The notes beneath the pieces were generated by a model that saw only the letters and a list, made by a program, of their open reading frames with translations, searched no databases and had not been told where the DNA came from. From contig JAGMDW010000049.1 of NCBI GenBank assembly GCA_023128455.1, positions 1 to 11,923 of the forward strand: DNA of 11,923 bases, written 5' to 3'. The first letter of the stretch is position 1, and each line of letters begins with the position of its first letter. Of the stretch, positions 1 to 7,370 are shown in pieces. Source of the stretch: Desulfurellaceae bacterium (lineage in GTDB: Bacteria > Campylobacterota_A > Desulfurellia > JAGGSF01). A program made the translations under genes and the position numbers.

Positions 1-266
1 ATGCAGGAATTTTATTTGGGCCTGCTAAAGCGGCTAATGCAGGTGGTGTGGCAACATCAGCTCTGGAAATGATTCAGAACAGTCGTCACGATGTCTGGAC
101 ATTTGAGTATACGGATAAAAGGCTGAAAGATATCATGGAGAATATATATAAAATCTGCAGCGAAACGGCAGAGGAGTTTGGAACACCGGGGAATTTAAGC
201 AGAGGTGCTAACATAGCAGGATTTCTTAGAGTGGCGACAGCTATGATGGAGCAAGGTATTGTATAG
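1..266 (+). CDS. gdhA: NADP-type glutamate dehydrogenase, C-terminal fragment (cut by window start)
   Basis: This is the last 88 codons of a glutamate dehydrogenase, which interconverts 2-oxoglutarate plus ammonia and glutamate in the cytoplasm. The reading frame is open from position 3 and ends at TAG 264-266. The fragment begins AGILFGPAKAANAGGVATS, the conserved segment near the end of the nucleotide-binding domain of the hexameric GdhA family. It continues with SALEMIQNS, a helical stretch containing EEFGTPGN, and the family's closing GANIAGFLRVATAMM. The tail length and the motif order match bacterial NADP-dependent GdhA, although cofactor preference cannot be proved from this part. The 5' end lies outside the window, so I infer no defect. 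The next gene starts 43 bp downstream on the same strand with no terminator-like hairpin between them, so co-transcription is plausible. An ammonium-assimilation role agrees with the glutamate synthase operon further on. Confidence 0.93.
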   Translation, partial: AGILFGPAKAANAGGVATSALEMIQNSRHDVWTFEYTDKRLKDIMENIYKICSETAEEFGTPGNLSRGANIAGFLRVATAMMEQGIV

Positions 267-297
267 GTGATTTCTCAAAGCAAAATAGAATGTAAAA

Positions 298-303
298 AGA
301 GGA
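298..303 (+). promoter_or_regulatory. Ribosome binding site that places the start at ATG 310
   Basis: AGAGGA at 298-303 lies six bases before ATG 310. A TTG at 304 is in frame but abuts this site, leaving no spacer, so ATG 310 is the better start. Confidence 0.7.
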
Positions 304-309
304 TTGGCT

Positions 310-2901
310 ATGAATCTGCTTGATTGGGCAAGTACTGGTTTGAAAGGTCTGGACGATGTAATCAACTATTTAAGAAAAGGTGATAATGTCGTGTGGCGCG
401 TGGACAACATACAGGACTATCGTTATTTCGTTATACCTTATGTAAAAAAAGCGTTAGAAGACAATAAAAGGGTTGTCTATATGAGATTTGCACACCATGA
501 ACCACTTTTAGAACCAGGGGAAAATATTGCAGTTTACAATCTTGATGCTAATAGCGGGTTTGACTCTTTCACCACACAGGTTCACAACATTGCTACCAGA
601 GAAGGAGAAGGAGTATATTATGTATTTGATTGTCTTTCGGATCTATTGTCGGCATGGTGCACAGATTTGATGATTGGTAATTTTTTCATGATTATTTGTC
701 CATATCTTTTTGAACTAAGAACTATTGCATACTTCTCAATTCTACGCAACAGTCATTCATTCAAAACCATTGCTCGTATTCGTGAAACAACCCAGTTGTT
801 ACTTGATATATATGATTACGAAGGGAATTTTTATATACACCCCTTAAAGGTCTGGAATCGTTATTCTCCAACAATGTTTCTCCCCCATCTGAAGGAAAAA
901 ACTCAATTTGTTCCAATCATCAATAGTGTTGAAGCCACAAAATTATTTTCGTGCATTTCCAGGGAGGCATCAGAACGCGCCAAAAGACATCTGGATTACT
1001 GGGACAGGCTGTTTTTAGAAGCAGAAAATTTGTTAGAGAAGCCCTGTGTATTGGAAGAAAAGCAAAAAATGATTGATCGACTATGCAAGATAATGATTAG
1101 TAAAGATGAAAGGGTTTTATCTATCGCACGAGATAATTTTTCACTCAGAAATTTACTTAACATTAAAAACCGACTAATCGGAACAGGATTTATCGGCGGA
1201 AAAGCTGTTGGGATGCTTCTCGCCAGAAGTATTTTATTAAGAGACCAATCCTTTGATTGGCAGCATTATTTAGAACATCATGATTCATTTTACATTGGGT
1301 CGGATGTTTTTTATACATATATAGTGCAAAACGGTTGGTGGAAATTATGGATTGCCCATAAGACAAAAGAAAAATACTTTGAAGCGGCTAAAATATTGGA
1401 AAACAAAATGTCAAGAGGAATGTTTCCGGACGAAATTAAAGAACAGTTCCAACAGGCAATAGAATACTTTGGTCAGTCACCTATTATTGTTCGCTCGAGT
1501 AGTTTATTGGAAGATAGCTTTGGAAATGCCTTTGCAGGTAAGTATCAAAGTATCTTTTTGGTTAATCAAGGTACACCAGAACAGCGATATTTACAGTTTG
1601 AAGAAGCTGTTCGAAAAGTCTTTGCCAGCAGCATGAGCGAAGATGCATTGACATACCGTTTGCAGAGGGGCTTGGATCAACATGAAGAACAAATGGCATT
1701 GTTGGTTCAACGGGTTTCCGGGTCACATCGTAAACAATATTTCTTTCCAGATTTAGCTGGGGTAGGCTTTTCTTACAACACTTTTGTATGGAAAAAAGAC
1801 CTGAATCCGAAAGCAGGGATGCTAAGAATAGTATTTGGGCTTGGAACAAGAGCAGTAGAGCGTGTTGAGGATGATTACCCCCGAATTGTTGCATTAGATG
1901 CTCCTTTGATTAGACATTATACTGGAGAAGATGTTAGAAGATTTTCACAACACGAAGTGGATGTGCTCAACATGGAAGAAGATGAATTTCAGATGGTTTC
2001 GTTGAAAAAACTGTTAAAAGAGGAATTAGACATTGGAATAGATCTTAATCTTATAGGGGTAAAAGATTTCGAAACAGCCCGAAAAATGAGAAAACTTAGA
2101 ATGGAAGGGCAAGAAACCTGGGTTCTTACTTTTGACAAGCTGTTCACCGATACCCCGTTTAGAGACATTATGCAAAGAATGCTAAAAATTCTGGAAAGTA
2201 ATTATAAATATCCTATAGAAATAGAATTTACGGTTAATTTTACAAAAGATAAAGAGTTTAAAATTAATCTGGTGCAATGCAGACCTCTTCAAACAAAAGG
2301 ACTGGGTAAAAAGGTAGAAATTCCTGCGGATTTGAATAGAGACAATATTTTATTTGAATCAGAGGGAAATTTTATGGGAGGGAATATTTCTCAGATTATT
2401 CAAAGGATTATATATGTTGACCCTAAAGGCTATAGCGAGTTGTCTTTGTCTCAGAAATATGATATTGCACGTTTAGTGGGAAGATTGAACAAGCAAATTA
2501 AAAATAAAGAAAGCTTTCCTACTCTTTTGTTAGGGCCGGGCAGATGGGGAACAAGTACTCCTTCTTTGGGAATTCCAGTTAGCTTTTCTGAAATCAATAA
2601 CATTGCCGCGTTGGGCGAGATTGCTTATTCAAAAGGTGATTTAATGCCAGAACTTTCTTTTGGCAGCCATTTTTTCCAGGATTTGGTTGAAGCCAATATT
2701 TTCTATATAGCTATTTTCCCTGAGAAAAAAAATGTTTTTTATAATAAAGAATTAATGGATGCACAACCTAATCTGTTGGAAGAATTGATGCCAGAGGACG
2801 GGAAGTATAAAGAGGTTATAAGGGTATGTGATTTCACAGGAAAGGAATTGCAGATACTGGCGGATGTAGTATCTCAAAAAGCGATATGTTTTGTGCAATA
2901 A
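310..2901 (+). CDS. PEP/pyruvate-binding (PPDK_N) protein with degenerate KaiC-like N-terminal region
   Basis: The protein is 863 residues from ATG 310. Residues of roughly 290-665 match the ATP-grasp-type nucleotide-binding domain of PEP synthase and pyruvate phosphate dikinase (PF01326). Supporting motifs are GFIGGKAVG (293-301), IIVRSSSLLEDSFGNAFAGK around R395, and the closing NLVQCRPLQ (R658). I see no phosphohistidine swivel domain and no PEP/pyruvate TIM barrel, so complete dikinase catalysis is not expected from this chain. Residues 1 to about 230 begin STGLKGLDDVINYLRKGDNV and later contain YYVFDCLSDLLSAW. This recalls the start and Walker-B strand of RecA/KaiC proteins but has no P-loop lysine motif. 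The C-terminal 200 residues (LLLGPGRWGTSTPSLGIPVS and GSHFFQDLVEANIFYIAIFP) seem to be a family-specific domain that I cannot name. I recall similar proteins in anaerobic bacteria annotated as PEP synthase, but the real substrate is unknown. The gene closely follows gdhA. Confidence 0.8.
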   Translation: MNLLDWASTGLKGLDDVINYLRKGDNVVWRVDNIQDYRYFVIPYVKKALEDNKRVVYMRFAHHEPLLEPGENIAVYNLDANSGFDSFTTQVHNIATREGEGVYYVFDCLSDLLSAWCTDLMIGNFFMIICPYLFELRTIAYFSILRNSHSFKTIARIRETTQLLLDIYDYEGNFYIHPLKVWNRYSPTMFLPHLKEKTQFVPIINSVEATKLFSCISREASERAKRHLDYWDRLFLEAENLLEKPCVLEEKQKMIDRLCKIMISKDERVLSIARDNFSLRNLLNIKNRLIGTGFIGGKAVGMLLARSILLRDQSFDWQHYLEHHDSFYIGSDVFYTYIVQNGWWKLWIAHKTKEKYFEAAKILENKMSRGMFPDEIKEQFQQAIEYFGQSPIIVRSSSLLEDSFGNAFAGKYQSIFLVNQGTPEQRYLQFEEAVRKVFASSMSEDALTYRLQRGLDQHEEQMALLVQRVSGSHRKQYFFPDLAGVGFSYNTFVWKKDLNPKAGMLRIVFGLGTRAVERVEDDYPRIVALDAPLIRHYTGEDVRRFSQHEVDVLNMEEDEFQMVSLKKLLKEELDIGIDLNLIGVKDFETARKMRKLRMEGQETWVLTFDKLFTDTPFRDIMQRMLKILESNYKYPIEIEFTVNFTKDKEFKINLVQCRPLQTKGLGKKVEIPADLNRDNILFESEGNFMGGNISQIIQRIIYVDPKGYSELSLSQKYDIARLVGRLNKQIKNKESFPTLLLGPGRWGTSTPSLGIPVSFSEINNIAALGEIAYSKGDLMPELSFGSHFFQDLVEANIFYIAIFPEKKNVFYNKELMDAQPNLLEELMPEDGKYKEVIRVCDFTGKELQILADVVSQKAICFVQ

Positions 2902-2920
2902 GAAATATTGACTTTACATG

Positions 2921-2976
2921 CCTTTTCATAAATTATTTTATATAGATTTTTGATGAGGCAATTCGCATTATTGACA
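2921..2976 (+). repeat. Diverged intergenic direct repeat, copy A
   Basis: Copy A contains CCTTTTCATAAA (2921-2932) and a core at 2941-2976 that starts TATAGATTTTT, continues with TGAGGCAATT and ends TTGACA. Both blocks recur in the same order and orientation at 11061-11148. About 30 of 37 aligned core positions agree with one gap, and 11 of 12 agree in the first block. TGCC (2919-2922) can pair with GGCA (2957-2960), and TCAT with ATGA inside them, giving a weak hairpin. Confidence 0.55.
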
Positions 2977-2997
2977 GACAGAGCAAACTTTTATAAT
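2971..2997 (+). promoter_or_regulatory. Sigma70-like promoter for the glutamate synthase operon
   Basis: A perfect -35 TTGACA (2971-2976) is followed by a perfect -10 TATAAT (2992-2997). The spacer is 15 bp, shorter than the ideal 17. An overlapping TAATAT at 2994-2999 gives 17. Transcription would start near 3004, leaving about 20 bases of leader with a TGGAG ribosome site (3013-3017) six bases before ATG 3024. The -35 lies at the end of the repeat shared with 11061-11148. Confidence 0.65.
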
Positions 2998-3023
2998 ATC
3001 AAACATTCTGTGTGGAGTTATAA

Positions 3024-4544
3024 ATGAAGTGGATGAAGAATTTAAAAACATATATTCCTGGCGATTTTGTTGTTGTAAGGGATGATAATAAGTGTATCCG
3101 CTGTAAAGCTTGCGTAGAGCAGTGTTCATTCGAGGCAAATTTCTATGATGATGAAGAAGATAGGGTGTGGAGTTGGGATGGGCATTGTGTAGGCTGCCAG
3201 AGATGCGTATACATCTGTCCTACCGATGCAATTCGAGTAGAACCAAGAGAAGAGATATACAGACACCATGAAAATTGGAAGATATATCATATAAAAGGTA
3301 TAGAGAAGAGGGCAAACTTTGGTGGTGCACCGATAGTGAGTATGGGTACAGACAAAGAATATCCTATCTATTGGGATCATATCTTACTCAATGCTTCGCA
3401 GGTTACCAATCCTGCTATTGACCCTTTACGGGAACCGATGGAATTAAAGACCTTTATCGGGCGCAAACCCTCTGTGTTAGAGATTAAAAAAAGTAAATAT
3501 TCTAAGACAAAGATACCTCCTCAACTGGAATTGGAAATACCCATAATGTTCTCTGCTATGTCCTACGGTGCGGTAAGTAAAAATGTCATAGAGGCATTGG
3601 GTAGAGCAAGTGAGGCAATGGCAACCTGTTTTAATTCTGGCGAAGGTGGATTATATAAAGAACATTACAAATTTGGCAACCGCCTCATTGTTCAAGTAGC
3701 CTCAGGAAGGTTTGGTGTGCATAAGGATTATCTAAATATTGCCTCAGCTATAGAGATAAAGATCGGTCAGGGAGCAAAGCCGGGCATCGGAGGACATCTC
3801 CCCGGAGAAAAGGTGAGCAAAGAGATATCAGAGACCAGGATGATGCCGAGAGGCGCTGATGCTATTTCCCCTGCTCCTCACCATGACATCTATTCCATTG
3901 AAGACCTGAGACAATTGATCTATGCCCTGAAGGAAGCAACGAGATATAGAAAACCTGTTATTGTAAAGATTGCCGCTGTGCACAATGTAGCTGCTATTGC
4001 TTCAGGCATTGCCAGGGCAGGTGCGGATGCTATATGTATAGATGGTTTTAAAGGCGGCACTGGAGCATCTCCTCAGGTAATTAGAGATTGTGTAGGTATA
4101 CCATTGGAATTGGCTTTAGCCTCTGTAGACACAAGATTACGGGAGGAAGGCATAAGAAATGAAGTTTCACTTATTGCCAGTGGCGGAACGAGATGCAGCA
4201 CGGATGTAATAAAGGCTATTGCCTTAGGAGCCGATGCTGTATATATAGGCACAGCGGCATTGGTCGCCATAGGGTGCCATTTATGCCAGCAATGTCAAAG
4301 AGGTAATTGTGCGTGGGGAATTGCTACTCAAGATCCATTTTTATCCAAGAGGGTAAATCCCGATATTGCTGCTGAAAAATTGATAAACCTTTTAAAAGTT
4401 TGGTCCTTAGAGATAAAAGAGATGATGGGAGCAATGGGAATAAATAGTATTGAAAGTTTGAGAGGGAATAGATTAGCCCTACGAGGCGTAGGATTGACTG
4501 ACACAGACTTAAATATATTGGGCATTTTACCGGCTGGTGCATGA
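3024..4544 (+). CDS. Archaeal-type glutamate synthase, FMN/synthase-domain subunit with N-terminal 2[4Fe-4S] ferredoxin
   Basis: This 506-residue protein is the synthase (GltB central-domain) subunit of a split glutamate synthase, expected to reduce 2-iminoglutarate to glutamate on FMN. An N-terminal ferredoxin module carries C24-x2-C27-x2-C30-x3-C34 and C55-x2-C58-x2-C61-x3-C65-P. The (beta/alpha)8 FMN domain follows from about residue 140: MFSAMSYGAVS, NSGEGG, GQGAKPGIGGHLPGEKV, then ISPAPHHDIYSIEDL, VKIAAVHNVAAIASGIARAG, GFKGGTGASPQ and IASGGTR. Cysteines 418, 424 and 429 match the C-x5-C-x4-C that binds the 3Fe-4S cluster in bacterial GltB, and C421 is an additional cysteine in the loop. 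The amidotransferase and GXGXG domains of large GltB are absent here but are encoded by separate genes downstream, the arrangement typical of archaeal-type enzymes. The gene is first in its operon. Its TGA overlaps the next ATG (ATGA at 4541-4544), implying translational coupling. The ferredoxin fusion points to electron delivery through Fe-S carriers. Confidence 0.93.
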   Translation: MKWMKNLKTYIPGDFVVVRDDNKCIRCKACVEQCSFEANFYDDEEDRVWSWDGHCVGCQRCVYICPTDAIRVEPREEIYRHHENWKIYHIKGIEKRANFGGAPIVSMGTDKEYPIYWDHILLNASQVTNPAIDPLREPMELKTFIGRKPSVLEIKKSKYSKTKIPPQLELEIPIMFSAMSYGAVSKNVIEALGRASEAMATCFNSGEGGLYKEHYKFGNRLIVQVASGRFGVHKDYLNIASAIEIKIGQGAKPGIGGHLPGEKVSKEISETRMMPRGADAISPAPHHDIYSIEDLRQLIYALKEATRYRKPVIVKIAAVHNVAAIASGIARAGADAICIDGFKGGTGASPQVIRDCVGIPLELALASVDTRLREEGIRNEVSLIASGGTRCSTDVIKAIALGADAVYIGTAALVAIGCHLCQQCQRGNCAWGIATQDPFLSKRVNPDIAAEKLINLLKVWSLEIKEMMGAMGINSIESLRGNRLALRGVGLTDTDLNILGILPAGA

Positions 4545-4999
4545 TGAAGATTATAAAGGTAAACGAAGATGTCTGTGTTTTGTGTCATCTGTGTGAGATA
4601 GCGTGCATTGTAGAACACTCAGAGAGCAAAGATATTCTTAAAGTATTTAAGAGGGAAAAACCTCGTCCTATTGCTCGATGTGCAGTAGAAGAAGATAAAC
4701 CATTGTCCTTTTCTCTTATGTGTAGACATTGCGATGATGCGCCATGTGTAAAGGCCTGTTCCAATGGCTCCATGCATAGAGATGAGAGAGGATATGTGGT
4801 GGTCGACGAAGAAACATGTATAGGTTGCTGGATGTGTATCATGGTTTGCCCTTATGGTGTAATAAGAAGGGATGAGAGAAGACAAAAATGGAATCTTTCT
4901 ACAAAGTGCAATATGTGTCCGGACAGAGATATTCCTGCTTGTGTAGAGGTATGTCCTAATGAGGCATTGGTTTTGGGAGACGTAGTAGAGTGCACATAG
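4541..4999 (+). CDS. Four-cluster 4Fe-4S electron-transfer protein of the glutamate synthase operon
   Basis: A 152-residue ferredoxin-like protein of the HycB/CooF-like type, probably a cytoplasmic electron carrier. It has sixteen cysteines in four groups: C12-x2-C15-x2-C18-x3-C22; C61-x2-C64-x4-C69-x3-C73; C93-x2-C96-x2-C99-x3-C103-P; and C123-x2-C126-x7-C134-x3-C138-P. C47 and C151 are extra. No signal peptide or Tat motif is visible, which argues against a periplasmic oxidoreductase subunit. Its ATG overlaps the stop of the synthase gene, and its end overlaps the GTG start of the flavoprotein gene by 10 bp. It sits between the flavoprotein and synthase genes and probably carries electrons between their products. 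The exact partner is inference. A second ATG at 4544 would shorten the protein by one residue. Confidence 0.88.
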   Translation: MMKIIKVNEDVCVLCHLCEIACIVEHSESKDILKVFKREKPRPIARCAVEEDKPLSFSLMCRHCDDAPCVKACSNGSMHRDERGYVVVDEETCIGCWMCIMVCPYGVIRRDERRQKWNLSTKCNMCPDRDIPACVEVCPNEALVLGDVVECT

Positions 5000-6258
5000 T
5001 TATTTTGGGAAATTCTACCGTGGCTGTAGCGGCGGTAGAGGCAATAAGAAGTATAGATAATATGGAGAATAAAATTACAGTAGTATCCAATGAACCCTTT
5101 TTTACTTATTCTCATCCTCTTTTGCCAAATTATCTGGTGGGAGAGGTGGAAGAAGACGAGGAAAAGTTTTCTTATAGAAGGAAGGGATTTTATGAACAGA
5201 ACAAACTGAATACGATTTTGGGTGATGCGGCTGTATTTATAGATAAAAATGCTAAAACAGTTGAATTGAAAAGTGGAAAAGAAATAGCCTACGATAGACT
5301 TATTGTAGCTACTGGTGGCATACCTATAGTTCCTCCCATGGAAGGTGTAAATTTAGAGAATGTATTTACATTTACCAATCTCACAGAGGTAAAGAAATTT
5401 AAGACTGCACTTCCGAATATTAAAAAATGTGTAGTGGTAGGTGGCGGACTCATTGGAACAAGATTGACGGAAAAGTTGTCCATATATGGGGTGGAAACCT
5501 ATCTAATTGAACTTTTGGAGAGATTGGTAGTTTTAGCTTTGGATGATTATGGAGCGGGTTTAATCAGGAAGGAACTGGAAAAAGCAGGAGGACATATAAT
5601 CACTGGCGATTCCGTTAAAAGTATCCTGGGAGAAAAAAAGGTTTGCGGTGTGAAATTGGCTAGTGGAAAGGAGATATCTTGTGATGCGGTAGCTATTGCT
5701 ATAGGGGTAAGACCAAATATGGATATAGCAAAAAATGCAGGATTAGAGGTAGGAAGGGGTGGTGTTATTACAGATGAATACATGAGAACGAGCGATCCCA
5801 ACATATTTTCAGGTGGGGATATAGTAGAAACCTATGATTTGACGAGCAATCAAAGAAGGTCTATCCCTATTCTTCCTATAGCTTATGCACAGGGAGAGGT
5901 CGCTGGTTTGAATATATTGAATAGAGAGGTGAAGTTCAAAGGCGGTTTTCCTATGAACTCTATGAAGATAGGCGGCATAGAATTTATATCTATGGGGACG
6001 GTAAATCCAGAAAAGGATGCAGAGATAATAGAAAGAAAATATGATAATGGTGATTATAAAAAATTCATCATCAAAAATAATTGTTTGTCTGGCGCTATCT
6101 TCATAGGTGATATTGAAAAAGCGGGGATGTTTAACTGGATGATCAAGGAAAGGTTTAATGTAAAAAGAATTAAGGATTACTTCTTGAAGGAGGACTTTGG
6201 GTGGAAGTATTTCGACAGGGATACGAGGAATTTGCGCATATCCCGTCAGTTGAAGTGA
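4990..6258 (+). CDS. Class III FAD/NAD(P)-dependent oxidoreductase (NADH oxidase / rubredoxin reductase-like)
   Basis: A 422-residue pyridine nucleotide-disulfide oxidoreductase superfamily flavoprotein. The N-terminal MHIVILGNSTVAVAAVEAI is the FAD Rossmann motif. ATGG at 107-110 is the conserved ATG motif, VVVGGGLIGTRLTEKL (148-163) the NAD(P) Rossmann motif, and IFSGGD ending at D277 the second FAD motif. The segment TYSHPLLPNYL lacks the redox cysteine of NADH oxidase/CoA-disulfide reductase, so it resembles rubredoxin- or ferredoxin-reductase-type members that pass electrons to a protein partner. The start is GTG 4990, with GGGAGA at 4975-4980 nine bases upstream, and it overlaps the Fe-S gene by 10 bp. 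Within this operon it most likely oxidises NAD(P)H and passes electrons through the four-cluster protein to the synthase, standing in for GltD. It is not a GltD homologue, because it lacks GltD's N-terminal Fe-S domain. Its last 58 bp overlap the amidotransferase gene. Confidence 0.88.
   Translation: MHIVILGNSTVAVAAVEAIRSIDNMENKITVVSNEPFFTYSHPLLPNYLVGEVEEDEEKFSYRRKGFYEQNKLNTILGDAAVFIDKNAKTVELKSGKEIAYDRLIVATGGIPIVPPMEGVNLENVFTFTNLTEVKKFKTALPNIKKCVVVGGGLIGTRLTEKLSIYGVETYLIELLERLVVLALDDYGAGLIRKELEKAGGHIITGDSVKSILGEKKVCGVKLASGKEISCDAVAIAIGVRPNMDIAKNAGLEVGRGGVITDEYMRTSDPNIFSGGDIVETYDLTSNQRRSIPILPIAYAQGEVAGLNILNREVKFKGGFPMNSMKIGGIEFISMGTVNPEKDAEIIERKYDNGDYKKFIIKNNCLSGAIFIGDIEKAGMFNWMIKERFNVKRIKDYFLKEDFGWKYFDRDTRNLRISRQLK
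6187..6193 (+). promoter_or_regulatory. Ribosome binding site supporting GTG 6201
   Basis: AAGGAGG at 6187-6193 lies seven bases before GTG 6201 and is the strongest Shine-Dalgarno sequence in the operon. It supports the long start even though this overlaps the flavoprotein gene by 58 bp. Confidence 0.75.
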
Positions 6259-7370
6259 AAGATATATCCGGCTGTGGTCTTGCCGGTATCATAAACACAG
6301 ATGGTTCTTTGGTTGGTGGTGCTAAGATTGCAGATGCCATTCAAATTATGCATGATAGAGGTAATGGTTTAGGTGCAGGGTTTGCCGCCTATGGTATTTA
6401 TCCAGAATTCAAAGATTTTTATGCACTGCACCTCATGTATGATGATGAAAAAGCAAGAGAAGAAACAGAGGAAATATTAGAAAAAAGAGTAACCATTGAG
6501 CAGAGAGGAGGTATTCCAACCAGGCATATTGGTAGGAAAAGACCTTTCTTTTTTGTCTATTTTGTGAAACCCCGAGCCCAAAAGAGTATTGTGGAAGCAG
6601 AGGAGTATGGAGAAGAAAAGAAAGATGAATTTATAGTTAGAATGTGCATGAAGATAAACAGAGGTGTTAAAGGATCATTTGTCATATCCAGTGGGAAAAA
6701 TATGGGAGTGTTCAAGGGAATTGGTTTTCCCGAGGAAATTGCCAATTTATTCAGAATTGATGAATATGAAGCCTTTTGCTGGACCGCTCATAACAGATTT
6801 CCTACAAATACACCCGGATGGTGGGGGGGAGCACATCCCTTTTGTCTACTGGATTGGACAGTTGTGCACAATGGAGAGATTTCTTCTTATGGAACAAATA
6901 AGAGATATTTGGAGATGTATGGATACAGATGTACGCAGCTAACGGACACAGAGGTCATAGCCTATCTTCTGGATCTTTTGGCACGCAGACATAAGTTGCC
7001 TCTGGAGATGGTTGCTGCCTGTTTTGCCCCTCCTCTATGGGAAGAGATAGAAAATATGGATGAGGATAAAAAACAGTTTTACCAAAAATTGAGGATGATC
7101 TACGGAAGTTGCATGTTAAACGGACCCTTTTCTATTTTGGTAGGCTTCAAGGGCGGATTGGTGGGTTTAAATGACCGTATTAAGCTGAGGCCTCTTATGG
7201 TAGGGAAGAAAGAGAAGACATGGTATATGGCTTCAGAAGAGGCAGCAGTTAAGCATATTTGTCCCAATCCCGATAAGATATGGGCACCGAAAGCGGGTGA
7301 ACCGGTGATCGTGCGGTTGGAGAAAGATGCATATAGAGAACTCTATGGTAAGAGTGAGGAGAGGATATAA
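6201..7370 (+). CDS. Glutamate synthase glutamine amidotransferase (class II) subunit
   Basis: The 389-residue subunit should hydrolyse glutamine and pass ammonia to the synthase subunit. The N-terminal-nucleophile fold is recognisable from C25 in ISGCGLAGIINTDG. Later comes CWTAHNRFPTNTPGWWGGAHPF with R199, then VVHNGEISSYG with N224 and G225, and QLTDTEV with D249, the glutamine-binding residues of class II amidotransferases. Because the nucleophile is at position 25, the first 24 residues are probably a propeptide removed by self-cleavage, as known for large GltB. A region at about 60-170 (MYDDEKAREETEEILEKR and following) is an insertion characteristic of the archaeal-type subunit. The GTG start at 6201 is backed by AAGGAGG. 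An alternative GTG at 6255 would make a GTGA overlap with the upstream stop and a propeptide of only six residues, but it has no ribosome site. The stop TAA directly abuts the next gene's start. Confidence 0.93.
   Translation: MEVFRQGYEEFAHIPSVEVKDISGCGLAGIINTDGSLVGGAKIADAIQIMHDRGNGLGAGFAAYGIYPEFKDFYALHLMYDDEKAREETEEILEKRVTIEQRGGIPTRHIGRKRPFFFVYFVKPRAQKSIVEAEEYGEEKKDEFIVRMCMKINRGVKGSFVISSGKNMGVFKGIGFPEEIANLFRIDEYEAFCWTAHNRFPTNTPGWWGGAHPFCLLDWTVVHNGEISSYGTNKRYLEMYGYRCTQLTDTEVIAYLLDLLARRHKLPLEMVAACFAPPLWEEIENMDEDKKQFYQKLRMIYGSCMLNGPFSILVGFKGGLVGLNDRIKLRPLMVGKKEKTWYMASEEAAVKHICPNPDKIWAPKAGEPVIVRLEKDAYRELYGKSEERI
7357..7365 (+). promoter_or_regulatory. Ribosome binding site supporting TTG 7371
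   Basis: AGGAGAGGA at 7357-7365 precedes TTG 7371 by five bases (nine from the AGGAG part). It justifies the rare TTG start over the in-frame ATG at codon 8. Confidence 0.65.

Noticed and set aside
310..2901. Calling this gene phosphoenolpyruvate synthase or pyruvate phosphate dikinase
   Set aside because: Only the nucleotide-binding domain is visible; I cannot find the phosphohistidine or PEP/pyruvate-binding domains.
2902..2960. Terminator between the PPDK_N gene and the glutamate synthase operon
   Set aside because: The only pairing (TGCC/GGCA with TCAT/ATGA) has a long AT-rich loop and no T-run immediately after it.
3126..3380. Antisense open frames opposite the Fe-S and synthase genes (also 4073-4618 and 4585-5115)
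   Set aside because: They lie opposite well-conserved coding sequence, have no ribosome sites or recognisable motifs, and are compositional shadows. Their cysteine/histidine content mirrors the sense strand.
4990..6258. Calling the flavoprotein GltD, the small subunit of glutamate synthase
   Set aside because: It starts directly with a Rossmann FAD motif, lacks the N-terminal Fe-S domain of GltD, and its motifs follow the NADH oxidase/rubredoxin reductase group.
6664..6942. A 92-codon + strand frame inside the amidotransferase gene
   Set aside because: It is an out-of-frame shadow of the conserved TAHNRFPTNTPGWWGG and HNGEIS region.
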